6,354 bases of DNA, taken from the NCBI GenBank assembly GCA_043777755.1, contig JAYWHK010000305.1, positions 1-6,354 on the forward strand, in the 5' to 3' direction. A program made the translations under genes and the position numbers. The DNA is from CANHEE01 sp043777755 (GTDB lineage Bacteria; Bacteroidota; Bacteroidia; Chitinophagales; Saprospiraceae). Under the pieces are notes generated by a model. That model did no database searches. It saw nothing but the letters and a program-made list of their open reading frames with translations, and had not been told where the DNA came from. Below, in pieces: positions 1 to 6,354 of the stretch; the first letter of the stretch is position 1, and every line of letters starts with the position of its first letter.

Positions 1-46
1 CAATTTTTTATTTTTATAAAAATTATAAAAAAATTATAAAATTTTA
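1..46 (+). other. Extremely AT-rich leader upstream of the RHS gene
   Basis: These 46 bases are almost wholly A and T, with TTATAAAA/ATTATAAA-type repeats and an in-frame stop at 26-28. I see no Bacteroidota promoter pair (TTTG near -33 and TAnnTTTG near -7) and no Shine-Dalgarno sequence. The stretch could be a spacer between cassettes or part of a promoter region cut off by the window edge. It shows no coding continuation of the RHS gene upstream. Confidence 0.4.
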
Positions 47-3000
47 GTGTCAAAAAAAATTATGCCTAAAATTTCAAAAACTGGAACATCGAGTGTACAT
101 ACGTTTAGTTTTCCTGCTCCTTATGGTACTTACTCTTTTTTAGAAACTGGGTCAAATGCTACTTCCTTGTCATACAATGCTATTGGCACTATTGTAAAAA
201 CGATTGTTCCATTTCCAACTTTAAATTATCCAAATTTGAAAGATGATTTGTTCCCATTTGCGCCAAAGCCAAACTTGGATTGGACAAAGGGGCTTTTACT
301 TCAAAAAGAGTATTACAATGAAGCTGGTGAACTTCTGATGAAAGAAGAAAATCAGTACGATTTAAAAAATGTTACTAAAATTCCTGGACTCAAAGTCATT
401 TCTGATGCACAAGACCCAGGGAAAGTTGAAGATCCTTTTAATCAAAGTAGCCTTAGTTATGCCCTTGCAAAATATTATGTTTTGGTTGGGGATAAGCGAA
501 TTCACAAAACGATTGTAACCAACTATTTTAAAGATGTGAACAATGCTTTGCTTAGTGTAAAGCAAGAAACGAACTTTGTTTACAATGCTTCGGTTGGTGT
601 TCATCATAAGCCGATTGAAATTAATTTTAAAAATAGTGATGGTAAAATACATCGCACTAAAATTTACTATGCACAGGATATGCCTTTAAATCACCCTAAT
701 TTTTCTTCAAAACAAGTTTTTTTAGACAAATTTATGATTGGGGTACCGCTTCAAGTAGAAAGTTGTTTTGGTGACGATACTAAAAAGAAAGGTTCTGTTT
801 TGGAATATAAAGATTATGGAACGGACAAAAAGCGTTTTTTGCCATTTAAGTTTTATACCATAAACTCAGATGCCACGAAGGCGCTCAATGTAACTATTGA
901 TGATTATACTTCTGATGGAAGACCTATGAAATTCACTAAAGTCGGTTATACTACTTCAGAACTTTACACCTGGGACAAAGAGCTATTGAAAAAACGAGAG
1001 TTTGGAACAGGGACAAATAAACTGACAAGTGAGTTCATGTACAATACCAATCGTTTATTAACATTGATTACAGACGAGAATGGTCAGAAATCAAAATTTA
1101 CTTATGATCCATTGCTAAGAGCAAAAACTATAGAAAGTAAGTTTTCTGATATAGTTAACGCTACTTCGCCTAATGTTTTGGTGGATATTGCTTATAATTT
1201 TAAGACAACTACAGGAGATAATTTTATTAAAAATATGACGACTTTTAAAGAATCAACTGGAAATGTAATATTGGCAGATAGACAACTTTTTGATGGTTTA
1301 GGTAGGAATATTCAAGTAATCAAAGAAGCATATTCTGCCCCGTCTGCCTCTAAGAACATCAATCAAAATTCTACGATTTATGATATTGCAGGAAGACCCT
1401 TAAAAAATTATCAGCCATTTGAATCAACTGTTACAAATTATTCGATTCCTACAGCAACAATTTCTTTTACAAGTACGCAATACGAAGGATCACCATTGAG
1501 TCGAGTATTATCTATAACCAATGTTGATAATACAGTGGTTAAAAAAATATATGGAACGAATACCAGTAGTGAAGTTATTGATTTTACAACGAATAGTAGT
1601 GGCACAACTTTTTTTGCAGCAAACGTTCTTTTAAAAGAAGAAGTTATCAATGAAAATGGCGATAAAACGGCTATCTTCAAAGATTTGGCTGGTCGTAGTA
1701 TTCTTACAAGACGTTACACAAAGTCTGGTGCAAGTCCAAATTATTCTTATTCAACTTATGCGGATACTTACAATGTATTTGATACTTGGGATAATTTGGT
1801 GGCGATAGTTCCACCTGGAGAATCAAATGCAACAACGAATCAATGCTTTAAATATCAATACGATCTCAAACATAGGCTTTTTAAGAAAAGTATTCCAGCA
1901 ACAGAAGGTTTTTATACCTATCATTACAATGATAGAGATATGTTAGCCATTACACAAGATCCTAATCAGGCTGCGGCAAGTACTCCAAAATGTATTTTTA
2001 CAAAGTATGATGAGATTGGTCGCCCTTCGGAAGTCGGTTTAATCAATTATCCTACGGCAAATATTACTCTTGCAACTAATACAGTTAACAATACAGTTTC
2101 AATACCCAATGCAGATTTACTCCAGTGGAATGTATATGCTTCTAACAAAGATAGACTTTTGCAAGAGTCTGTACGGGCAGGAGCTACTTTTATAAATTAC
2201 AATTATTCTTACGATACCTATAATCGTGTTTCAAAGAAAATGTTTATTGATCCAAATGGTCGTGCAGAAGAAATTAACACAGAGTATAATTTTGCTGATA
2301 AAGTAACTAAGGTAATAAGGAAACATACAGACCCTGTTGGTATTCAGCATACAATTACAGATAGATATACTTATGACCATGGATTGAGAACAAAAAGCCA
2401 TTTTCACAAATATGACAATTTGCCCGAAACACAGGTTAGTAGAAAAGAATATACCTACAAAGATGAATTGTCGGAACTTAATTTGGGTGTCAATGCAAAT
2501 CCACTTTTAACACCAAGACAGCTACAATCTGTTGATTATCAGTATAATACTCGTGGTTGGCTTACTGGAATTAACAAAAATAATACTGGAATGATTTCAC
2601 TGGCGAATCAATATTATTACCAATGTGGTAATAATTATGCGCCAACTTCGCCAGTAGCTGCTCCTGTGAATGGTGAAGACAATGCACCTGATGCTTTTAT
2701 GATGGAGCTTTTTTACAATGAAAAAGACAATGGATATTTAGGCAGTACAAAACAGTACAATGGTAATATTCAAGCGGTTCAATATCAAGTATATGGTGTG
2801 GATAGACAATCTTATGGCTATACCTATGACAATCTTGATAGAATGACAAGAGCGCAATATGGTTTTTTAGACAACAATAATACATTGACTTTTAATAGCC
2901 GTTACAATGAAATACTATCTTACGATACTCGTGGCAATATTACGACATTGAAAAGAAACGGTACAAGTGGAACCTGTATTATTTCGAATCCTGCGAATCC

Positions 3001-4582
3001 TGCACAACAAATACCTGTATTTTCGTTTGCGCCAATTGACAATTTGACATATACTTACAATACTACGCATAAAAACAGATTGGAAAAAATAGATGAAACA
3101 GCACTGACCAATTACGGGTTTAAAGTAAAAGCTGGTGTCAATCAAACCTCTGCAAAATACGAGTATGACAAAAATGGCAATCTTATCAAAGATCCTTTCA
3201 AAGGAATTGTTGGAATTGCTTACAATCACTTAAATTTGCCAACTTTTATTGCTTTTCAAGACGACGTTAGCCGAAATGAAATTACGATAACTTATGATGC
3301 AAAAGGGCAAAAATGGTCTAAAAAAACAGAAACCTTACGTAAAGTAAATACAACACCTATTTCTTGGCAATCTTTGAGCAACAACACTTATTACTATGAC
3401 AATGGCATAGAATACCGCAATAACAATGCTGTTCAACCTGATATACTACAAATAGACGAAGGGCGTTTGGTATGGACAATGGGCATGACCGCAGGAACAG
3501 GAAGCTACAAATATGAATATGCTTTGCGTGACCATTTAGGCAATACCCGTGTGATGATCAGTGATAAAAATGCCAATGGCAGGATAGAACCAAACACTGA
3601 AATCACTCAGGTCAATCACTACTACCCCTTTGGCATGAACCAAGATGGTCCTTGGCTCGCTGGCAACAATGGCGACCAAAAATATCAGTACAATGGGAAG
3701 GAATTGAATACGGATTTTGGACTGGATTTAACAGATTATAGCAAACGTTGGTATGACGCTGCAACTGCAAGGTTTGTAAGTGTTGATGGGTTGGCGGAGA
3801 AGTTTCCGTACAATGGAGTTTTTAACTATGCAGAAAATAGACCTGTAAATGGCGTTGATCTTGATGGCCAAGAATGGATTCACTACCAACAAGGAGGTCT
3901 TAATGTAATTAATGTAAATGTATCTGCTGAATATTACGGAACAACGCTGACCCAAAAAGAATTTACAAATTATATGAATGTAGTAAGTGCCGAATATACA
4001 AGAATATTAGAAACGTCGTCTGGTGGTTTTTATACTGGAATTTTATCATTTAATTCAGAGAATGAATATACTGGAAAAACGTGGATGCCACGCATGACTA
4101 TTGGAGATTATGGAAGTATTAATGAAGTGGGAACATATATACCTGGTATGGAAGGAAATGGAGGTTCTGATCTTAGAATACTTGATAGGAATAGAAATCT
4201 CCAAAGTTCTAAGGATTTTGCTTTAGACTTCATTCATGAGTTAATGCATACAGCAAGAATAGGTCATCCCTTTGATATTACTAATGCTTTAGACTGCGAG
4301 TTAACGAAATGTGGAGATGGACGTAGTTTTAGTACAACTTCCAATACAGATCCTAATATTCATGATAATTTGATGTTGTACAACATTAATAATCTCAATG
4401 GTGTAAGCTTATTTGAACGTTGGCAAGTAAAGCAAGGCGATCGGTTAACACCTGGACAACTGAATTATTTGAAAAATCAAGTGAAAATGCAAATGGGAGG
4501 TAAAGGTAGTAAAGGTGAGAATGATGCTGACTACTGGTCAATAGAAAAAACAGGAGAAAGTTTAGAAACTGAAAATGAATAA
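47..4582 (+). CDS. RHS/YD-repeat polymorphic toxin with C-terminal metzincin-like metallopeptidase tip (probably N-terminally truncated)
   Basis: This encodes a 1511-residue RHS-family protein. Degenerate YD repeats run from about residue 350 to 1110, for example FTYDPLLRAKT, IYDIAGRPLKNY, TKYDEIGRPSEVG, YTYDNLDRMTRAQYG and YEYDKNGNLIKD. The RHS-associated core follows with DHLGNTR (1162-1168), YYPFGM (1192-1197), YNGKEL (1215-1220), then RWYDAATARFVSVDGLAEKFPY and ENRPVNGVDLDGQEW, which ends near 1277. In known RHS proteins the YD repeats form a hollow shell holding the C-terminal toxin, and the core marks the toxin boundary. Residues 1277-1511 form a separate metallopeptidase-like domain. 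Start: GTG at 47 or ATG at 62; the A-rich run before 62 suits Bacteroidota and makes 62 at least as likely. An in-frame stop lies at 26-28. No signal peptide is present, and relatives in this phylum usually have several hundred more N-terminal residues, so this may be a 5'-truncated or orphan cassette. The RHS assignment is firm; export and activity are inferred. Confidence 0.93.
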   Translation: MSKKIMPKISKTGTSSVHTFSFPAPYGTYSFLETGSNATSLSYNAIGTIVKTIVPFPTLNYPNLKDDLFPFAPKPNLDWTKGLLLQKEYYNEAGELLMKEENQYDLKNVTKIPGLKVISDAQDPGKVEDPFNQSSLSYALAKYYVLVGDKRIHKTIVTNYFKDVNNALLSVKQETNFVYNASVGVHHKPIEINFKNSDGKIHRTKIYYAQDMPLNHPNFSSKQVFLDKFMIGVPLQVESCFGDDTKKKGSVLEYKDYGTDKKRFLPFKFYTINSDATKALNVTIDDYTSDGRPMKFTKVGYTTSELYTWDKELLKKREFGTGTNKLTSEFMYNTNRLLTLITDENGQKSKFTYDPLLRAKTIESKFSDIVNATSPNVLVDIAYNFKTTTGDNFIKNMTTFKESTGNVILADRQLFDGLGRNIQVIKEAYSAPSASKNINQNSTIYDIAGRPLKNYQPFESTVTNYSIPTATISFTSTQYEGSPLSRVLSITNVDNTVVKKIYGTNTSSEVIDFTTNSSGTTFFAANVLLKEEVINENGDKTAIFKDLAGRSILTRRYTKSGASPNYSYSTYADTYNVFDTWDNLVAIVPPGESNATTNQCFKYQYDLKHRLFKKSIPATEGFYTYHYNDRDMLAITQDPNQAAASTPKCIFTKYDEIGRPSEVGLINYPTANITLATNTVNNTVSIPNADLLQWNVYASNKDRLLQESVRAGATFINYNYSYDTYNRVSKKMFIDPNGRAEEINTEYNFADKVTKVIRKHTDPVGIQHTITDRYTYDHGLRTKSHFHKYDNLPETQVSRKEYTYKDELSELNLGVNANPLLTPRQLQSVDYQYNTRGWLTGINKNNTGMISLANQYYYQCGNNYAPTSPVAAPVNGEDNAPDAFMMELFYNEKDNGYLGSTKQYNGNIQAVQYQVYGVDRQSYGYTYDNLDRMTRAQYGFLDNNNTLTFNSRYNEILSYDTRGNITTLKRNGTSGTCIISNPANPAQQIPVFSFAPIDNLTYTYNTTHKNRLEKIDETALTNYGFKVKAGVNQTSAKYEYDKNGNLIKDPFKGIVGIAYNHLNLPTFIAFQDDVSRNEITITYDAKGQKWSKKTETLRKVNTTPISWQSLSNNTYYYDNGIEYRNNNAVQPDILQIDEGRLVWTMGMTAGTGSYKYEYALRDHLGNTRVMISDKNANGRIEPNTEITQVNHYYPFGMNQDGPWLAGNNGDQKYQYNGKELNTDFGLDLTDYSKRWYDAATARFVSVDGLAEKFPYNGVFNYAENRPVNGVDLDGQEWIHYQQGGLNVINVNVSAEYYGTTLTQKEFTNYMNVVSAEYTRILETSSGGFYTGILSFNSENEYTGKTWMPRMTIGDYGSINEVGTYIPGMEGNGGSDLRILDRNRNLQSSKDFALDFIHELMHTARIGHPFDITNALDCELTKCGDGRSFSTTSNTDPNIHDNLMLYNINNLNGVSLFERWQVKQGDRLTPGQLNYLKNQVKMQMGGKGSKGENDADYWSIEKTGESLETENE
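3872..4579 (+). other. Metzincin-like zinc metallopeptidase toxin domain (RHS tip)
   Basis: This is the C-terminal variable domain of the RHS protein, about residues 1276-1511, beginning right after the conserved DLDG of the core. The zinc-binding helix reads HELMHTARIGH: H1397 and H1401 would bind zinc, E1398 would be the general base, and H1407 is at the third-ligand position of the metzincin pattern HExxHxxGxxH. A Met-turn candidate, NLMLYN with M1443, follows 36 residues after H1407, and then RLTPGQLNYLKNQVKM, a helix like those that close metzincin domains. Two cysteines (C1417, C1422) lie between the zinc site and the Met-turn and may form a disulfide. The usual glycine of the motif is arginine here (R1404). 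Zincin-like tips are known among polymorphic toxins, but I do not recognise this subfamily and its substrate is unknown. The domain appears complete, with a basic-acidic tail. Confidence 0.8.
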
Positions 4583-4585
4583 AAT

Positions 4586-5014
4586 ATGAAAAATGTAATT
4601 TTTATTTTTATTTCCATTTTTTTGTTTGGTTGTGCTGTTTCAAGAAACAATCAAAATACTTGTAAATACTATTGGGATAAAAATCTTAAATCAAGAGTTT
4701 ATACAGAAGTTGATTCTTTTCCTTTTTATTCTAAAAATGAACAAAGAGATATAGCCCAATATATACAGGAAGAGTTCAAATTTCCAGTACAAAATGAATT
4801 CCAATCAAGAACTGTGTTGAGTTTTATAGTTAATAAGAAAGGAAAAGTAATAAACCCTACAATCGTAAGGAAAGATACTTCACGTTATACTTTATTTGAT
4901 AAAGAAGCTATTCGAGTATATAAAAATATGAAACGTTGGAATCCTGGAAAGTGCAATGGTAAAGAAGTAAATACAAAAGTTGTCCGAGTATTAGGATTTC
5001 TATTAAAAAAATAA
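4586..5014 (+). CDS. TonB-C-like domain lipoprotein, candidate immunity protein for the RHS toxin
   Basis: This encodes a 142-residue lipoprotein. The N-terminus is a short hydrophobic signal peptide with a lipobox, LFGC, so C16 would be the lipidated residue. The residues after it (AVSRNNQ) lack the acidic export signal of surface lipoproteins in this phylum, so a periplasm-facing location is more likely. Residues about 54-140 resemble the TonB C-terminal fold: IAQYIQEEFKFP, then VLSFIVNKKGKVINPTIVRK, then FDKEAIRVYKNMKRWNPGKCNGKEV, the last matching the family pattern of 'eAlrv…mpkWkPGkqNGkpV'. It has no proline-rich linker or transmembrane anchor, so it is not a standard TonB energy transducer. 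It starts three bases after the RHS stop codon, the usual place for an immunity gene. Its G+C (about 28% by hand count) is the lowest of the genes here. The fold and lipobox are seen; the immunity role is inferred. Confidence 0.85.
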   Translation: MKNVIFIFISIFLFGCAVSRNNQNTCKYYWDKNLKSRVYTEVDSFPFYSKNEQRDIAQYIQEEFKFPVQNEFQSRTVLSFIVNKKGKVINPTIVRKDTSRYTLFDKEAIRVYKNMKRWNPGKCNGKEVNTKVVRVLGFLLKK

Positions 5015-5018
5015 ACCT

Positions 5019-5597
5019 ATGCAAAAAAACATCATCATCGTAACCTTATTGTTGCTGGCACAAATCAGCAAAGCGCAGCATATTGAATTTGGCGGCGGAC
5101 TGCATTTTATCAGAAATGATTACGATGCTCAAGTAGTGGTAACGAATCCCAATTCGCCTAATTATGCCTATACAGTACCTAAGACCTTGGAAGCTGCCTA
5201 CACAAAAATGCAATTGTCATTGGGCTATTCTTATCCTTTTTACGAATCGGAACAAAGGAATGTTAACCTTTTTGTAGGAATAAGCGGCACTACGGGTTCT
5301 GTGAGCGATTTTGAAAAATCAAGTATTATGGTTCCTTTTTTACTCAATATTGAGCATAAAATAAGAGGAAATCAAAGTTTTGGAACAGGTATTGGCGCAG
5401 CATTTAATCTTTTTACAACAAAATATGAGTTGCGGAAATTTATAACACCCAATTTCGTGGTTGATTATACCATCAATAAAAATATCTTTAGGGTTACGCT
5501 TGCGCCTTTTGCCCATTCGTACAAAAGTTTCAGAAATTCAGATGTTGCTCGTACTTATTTTAGTATCAATTATCTGAAAAAATTTACCAAACGTTAA
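5019..5597 (+). CDS. Predicted outer-membrane beta-barrel protein with signal peptide
   Basis: This encodes a 192-residue secreted protein. The N-terminus is a clear signal peptide (MQKNIIIVTLLLLAQISKAQ), with signal peptidase I cleavage likely after A19. The mature part is rich in glycine and aromatic residues, with alternating hydrophobic and polar positions typical of transmembrane beta-strands: KMQLSLGYSYPF, NVNLFVGISGTTG, SFGTGIGAAFNLF, FRVTLAPFAHSY and TYFSINYLKKF. The size suits a small barrel of roughly eight strands, as in the many uncharacterised outer-membrane beta-barrel proteins of Bacteroidota. The start follows the lipoprotein stop by four bases, so the two are probably co-transcribed. 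Its G+C (about 39% by hand count) is clearly higher than that of the lipoprotein before it, so it may belong to the older local background rather than to the toxin cassette. Its specific function is not recognisable. Confidence 0.8.
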   Translation: MQKNIIIVTLLLLAQISKAQHIEFGGGLHFIRNDYDAQVVVTNPNSPNYAYTVPKTLEAAYTKMQLSLGYSYPFYESEQRNVNLFVGISGTTGSVSDFEKSSIMVPFLLNIEHKIRGNQSFGTGIGAAFNLFTTKYELRKFITPNFVVDYTINKNIFRVTLAPFAHSYKSFRNSDVARTYFSINYLKKFTKR

Positions 5598-5614
5598 AAA
5601 CTAAATTTTTTATT

Positions 5615-6283
5615 ATGAAAAAAAATACAATCGTTGGCATATTTTGTATGTTCGCAATACCTATTTTTGCTCAGGAGTACTACCTCAGCGTAACGCTTAC
5701 GCAAGAAATCTATGAGCTTGCGCAAGTGAAATTTGGAGGAGTCTTATCAGATGAACAAGCTCAGAAAGGTTTGTTCACTGATATTATAACTACTCGAAGC
5801 CTTTACAGTACAGATGAAAGTTTTGGTTGTCCAAATGAAAAAGAACCACCAACAAAAGATGAAAATGAAGCCTTGCTTTACAAAGGTAAAATAGTAATCG
5901 TAGAGTTAGAAGGTGAATGTCCTTACGGTCAAAAAATAGCAAAAGCGGAGGAAGAAGGTGCGGTCGCTGTAATTATTCTGCAAAAAGAAAAAATTGAGAA
6001 AGAAGATTTTTTTCTTGAACCAGATGAATTTGTAGAAAAAACGACCATTCCTTGTTTTGTTTTGAAGGATTTTGAGCAAAATGAAAGGTTATTTATGTAT
6101 GCACCAAGTCCAGCATTGATTTATTTTGCAAAATCTACTGACAAAGGAAAAATTGCCGATAATAAAAATAACATTATTCCTAAACAACCTGAAGCAGAAA
6201 TTACAAACAACCTTGCTCAATGGTCGATTTCGCCCAATCCAGTGGTGAATGAGGCAATAGTGCCACGACCATTAAATGGCTAA
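5615..6283 (+). CDS. Secreted PA-domain protein with T9SS sorting domain truncated by an insertion sequence
   Basis: This encodes 222 residues, starting with a signal peptide (MKKNTIVGIFCMFAIPIFAQ, cleavage likely after A19). Residues about 35-170 match a protease-associated (PA) domain: GKIVIVELEGECPYGQKIAKA is followed by EEEGAVAVIILQKE and then TIPCFVLKD, the usual core of 'GKI…rG.C.f..K...A...GA.aVI…' and a later 'IP'. PA domains are non-catalytic and commonly accompany secreted proteases, but no protease domain is present here. Residues 204-214 (SISPNPVVNEA) are the opening of a type IX secretion C-terminal sorting domain, normally about 70-80 residues long. The protein ends eight residues later with IVPRPLNG; the last codons and the stop come from an IS630-like element. 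The remaining product should reach the periplasm but probably cannot be exported by T9SS. The gene starts 17 bases after the barrel gene and is likely in the same operon. Confidence 0.82.
   Translation: MKKNTIVGIFCMFAIPIFAQEYYLSVTLTQEIYELAQVKFGGVLSDEQAQKGLFTDIITTRSLYSTDESFGCPNEKEPPTKDENEALLYKGKIVIVELEGECPYGQKIAKAEEEGAVAVIILQKEKIEKEDFFLEPDEFVEKTTIPCFVLKDFEQNERLFMYAPSPALIYFAKSTDKGKIADNKNNIIPKQPEAEITNNLAQWSISPNPVVNEAIVPRPLNG
6258..6259. other. TA target dinucleotide at the IS insertion point
   Basis: The dinucleotide TA separates the last recognisable T9SS sorting-domain codons (…NEA, then ATA) from the IS end. IS630-family elements insert at TA and duplicate it. Only one copy is visible because the other flank is outside the window. 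Confidence 0.5.
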
Positions 6284-6287
6284 CGAA
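6260..6287. repeat. Putative terminal inverted repeat/end of the IS630-like element (outer end)
   Basis: This 28-base noncoding stretch lies between the TA at 6258-6259 and the transposase stop codon. It begins GTGCCACGACC and contains a short palindrome, CCATTAAATGG (6269-6279). It is the expected place for the element's terminal inverted repeat, which the transposase would bind. The partner repeat is outside the window, so the repeat itself cannot be confirmed and the inner limit is only taken from the stop codon. Confidence 0.5.
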
Positions 6288-6354
6288 TTAAGACTTACAA
6301 GGCTTACCATTATAAGACCACTTAAATGGCTTGGCTAAAACAGTATTAAAGTAA
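6288..6354 (-). CDS. IS630-family transposase, C-terminal fragment (5' part outside window)
   Basis: The - strand reads YFNTVLAKPFKWSYNGKPCKS and then a TAA stop, 22 complete codons counting the stop (6353-6288), with one further base at the window edge. The AKPFKWSYNGKP stretch is the tail signature I know from IS630-family DDE transposases, whose C-termini typically read 'AKPFkWtytGkpL'. It is too short to contain any catalytic aspartate or glutamate. The assignment rests on this motif together with the TA-flanked boundary at 6260. The gene would be transcribed toward the PA-domain gene (convergent). Confidence 0.7.
   Translation of the reverse strand, partial: YFNTVLAKPFKWSYNGKPCKS

Larger units (their letters stand above)
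6260..6354 (-). mobile_element. IS630-like insertion sequence, one end only (continues beyond window)
   Basis: Sequence after 6259 is not a continuation of the T9SS sorting domain in any of the three + frames. Read on the - strand, it holds the end of a transposase reading frame that stops at 6288, followed by a 28-base noncoding end (6287-6260). The boundary sits next to TA (6258-6259), the dinucleotide targeted and duplicated by the IS630/Tc1/mariner group. The orientation puts the 3' end of the transposase gene near the disrupted gene. The other end, the second TA and the rest of the transposase lie outside the window, so element length and completeness cannot be judged. Confidence 0.72.

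Noticed and set aside
45..52. TAGTGTCA at the RHS gene start resembles TAGTGCCA at the IS boundary (6258-6265), suggesting a second IS end
   Set aside because: The match stops after eight bases and the following sequence is unrelated, so it is most likely chance.
362..3955. Several - strand open frames of 60-100 codons inside the RHS gene (for example 362-652, 1438-1680, 2697-2885, 2915-3229, 3728-3955)
   Set aside because: They lie fully antisense to a clear RHS coding frame, have odd compositions and no recognisable motif; they are shadows of the AT-rich coding strand.
5594..5614. A-run followed by T-run between the barrel and PA genes as a possible terminator
   Set aside because: It has only A/T pairs, no stable G+C stem, and lies within a 17-base gap of a likely operon.
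6267..6330. Imperfect direct repeat GACCATTAAATGGC (6267-6280) and GACCACTTAAATGGC (6316-6330)
   Set aside because: The second copy is simply the antisense of the transposase PFKW codons and the first is the IS end; the similarity is short, needs a one-base gap, and may be chance.
6276..6338. A 20-codon + strand frame (MANELRLTRLTIIRPLKWLG)
   Set aside because: It overlaps the end of the PA-domain gene and is the mirror of the - strand transposase fragment; no independent support.
6278..6354. Possible integron attC site, because the stop codon of the last gene lies in GGCTAAC
   Set aside because: No matching GTTRRRY-type partner or paired inner boxes follow, and the region codes on the - strand for a transposase tail.

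Overview
The window looks like DNA from a member of the Bacteroidota. It is AT-rich, starts lack Shine-Dalgarno-like purine runs and have A/T-rich leaders instead, the RHS core is of the Bacteroidota type, there is an outer-membrane beta-barrel, and one protein carries the beginning of a type IX secretion (T9SS) C-terminal sorting domain (ISPNP). I cannot place the genus; an environmental Cytophagia, Saprospiria or Chitinophagia relative would fit.

Layout: all four main genes are on the + strand and closely packed. (1) 47-4582 is a large RHS/YD-repeat polymorphic toxin. About 1,275 residues of YD-repeat shell and RHS core end at a DLDGQEW junction, followed by a C-terminal domain of about 235 residues with a metzincin-like zinc site (HELMHTARIGH plus a later NLMLYN Met-turn). 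It has no signal peptide and seems to lack the usual N-terminal part. (2) 4586-5014, three bases downstream, is a small lipoprotein with a TonB-C-like fold. Its position makes it the best candidate for the immunity protein. (3) 5019-5597 is a secreted, probable outer-membrane beta-barrel protein. (4) 5615-6283 is a secreted PA (protease-associated) domain protein whose T9SS sorting domain is cut off after its first residues.

The cut has a visible cause. From about 6260 to the window end lies one end of an IS630-like insertion sequence on the - strand. It sits directly after a TA dinucleotide, the target of that family, and ends with the last 22 codons of a transposase (…AKPFKWSYNGKPCKS-stop). 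The last eight residues and stop codon of gene 4 are read into or from the IS end.

Interpretation: the RHS shell would encapsulate and deliver the metallopeptidase tip, and the adjacent lipoprotein would protect the periplasm of the producer and its siblings. Hand-counted G+C drops from about 43% in the RHS core to about 33% in the toxin tip and about 28% in the lipoprotein, then rises to about 39% in gene 3. This is the pattern expected if toxin tip plus immunity gene were swapped in as one cassette. The toxin/immunity pairing is inference from position, composition and family knowledge; the IS insertion is read directly from sequence.
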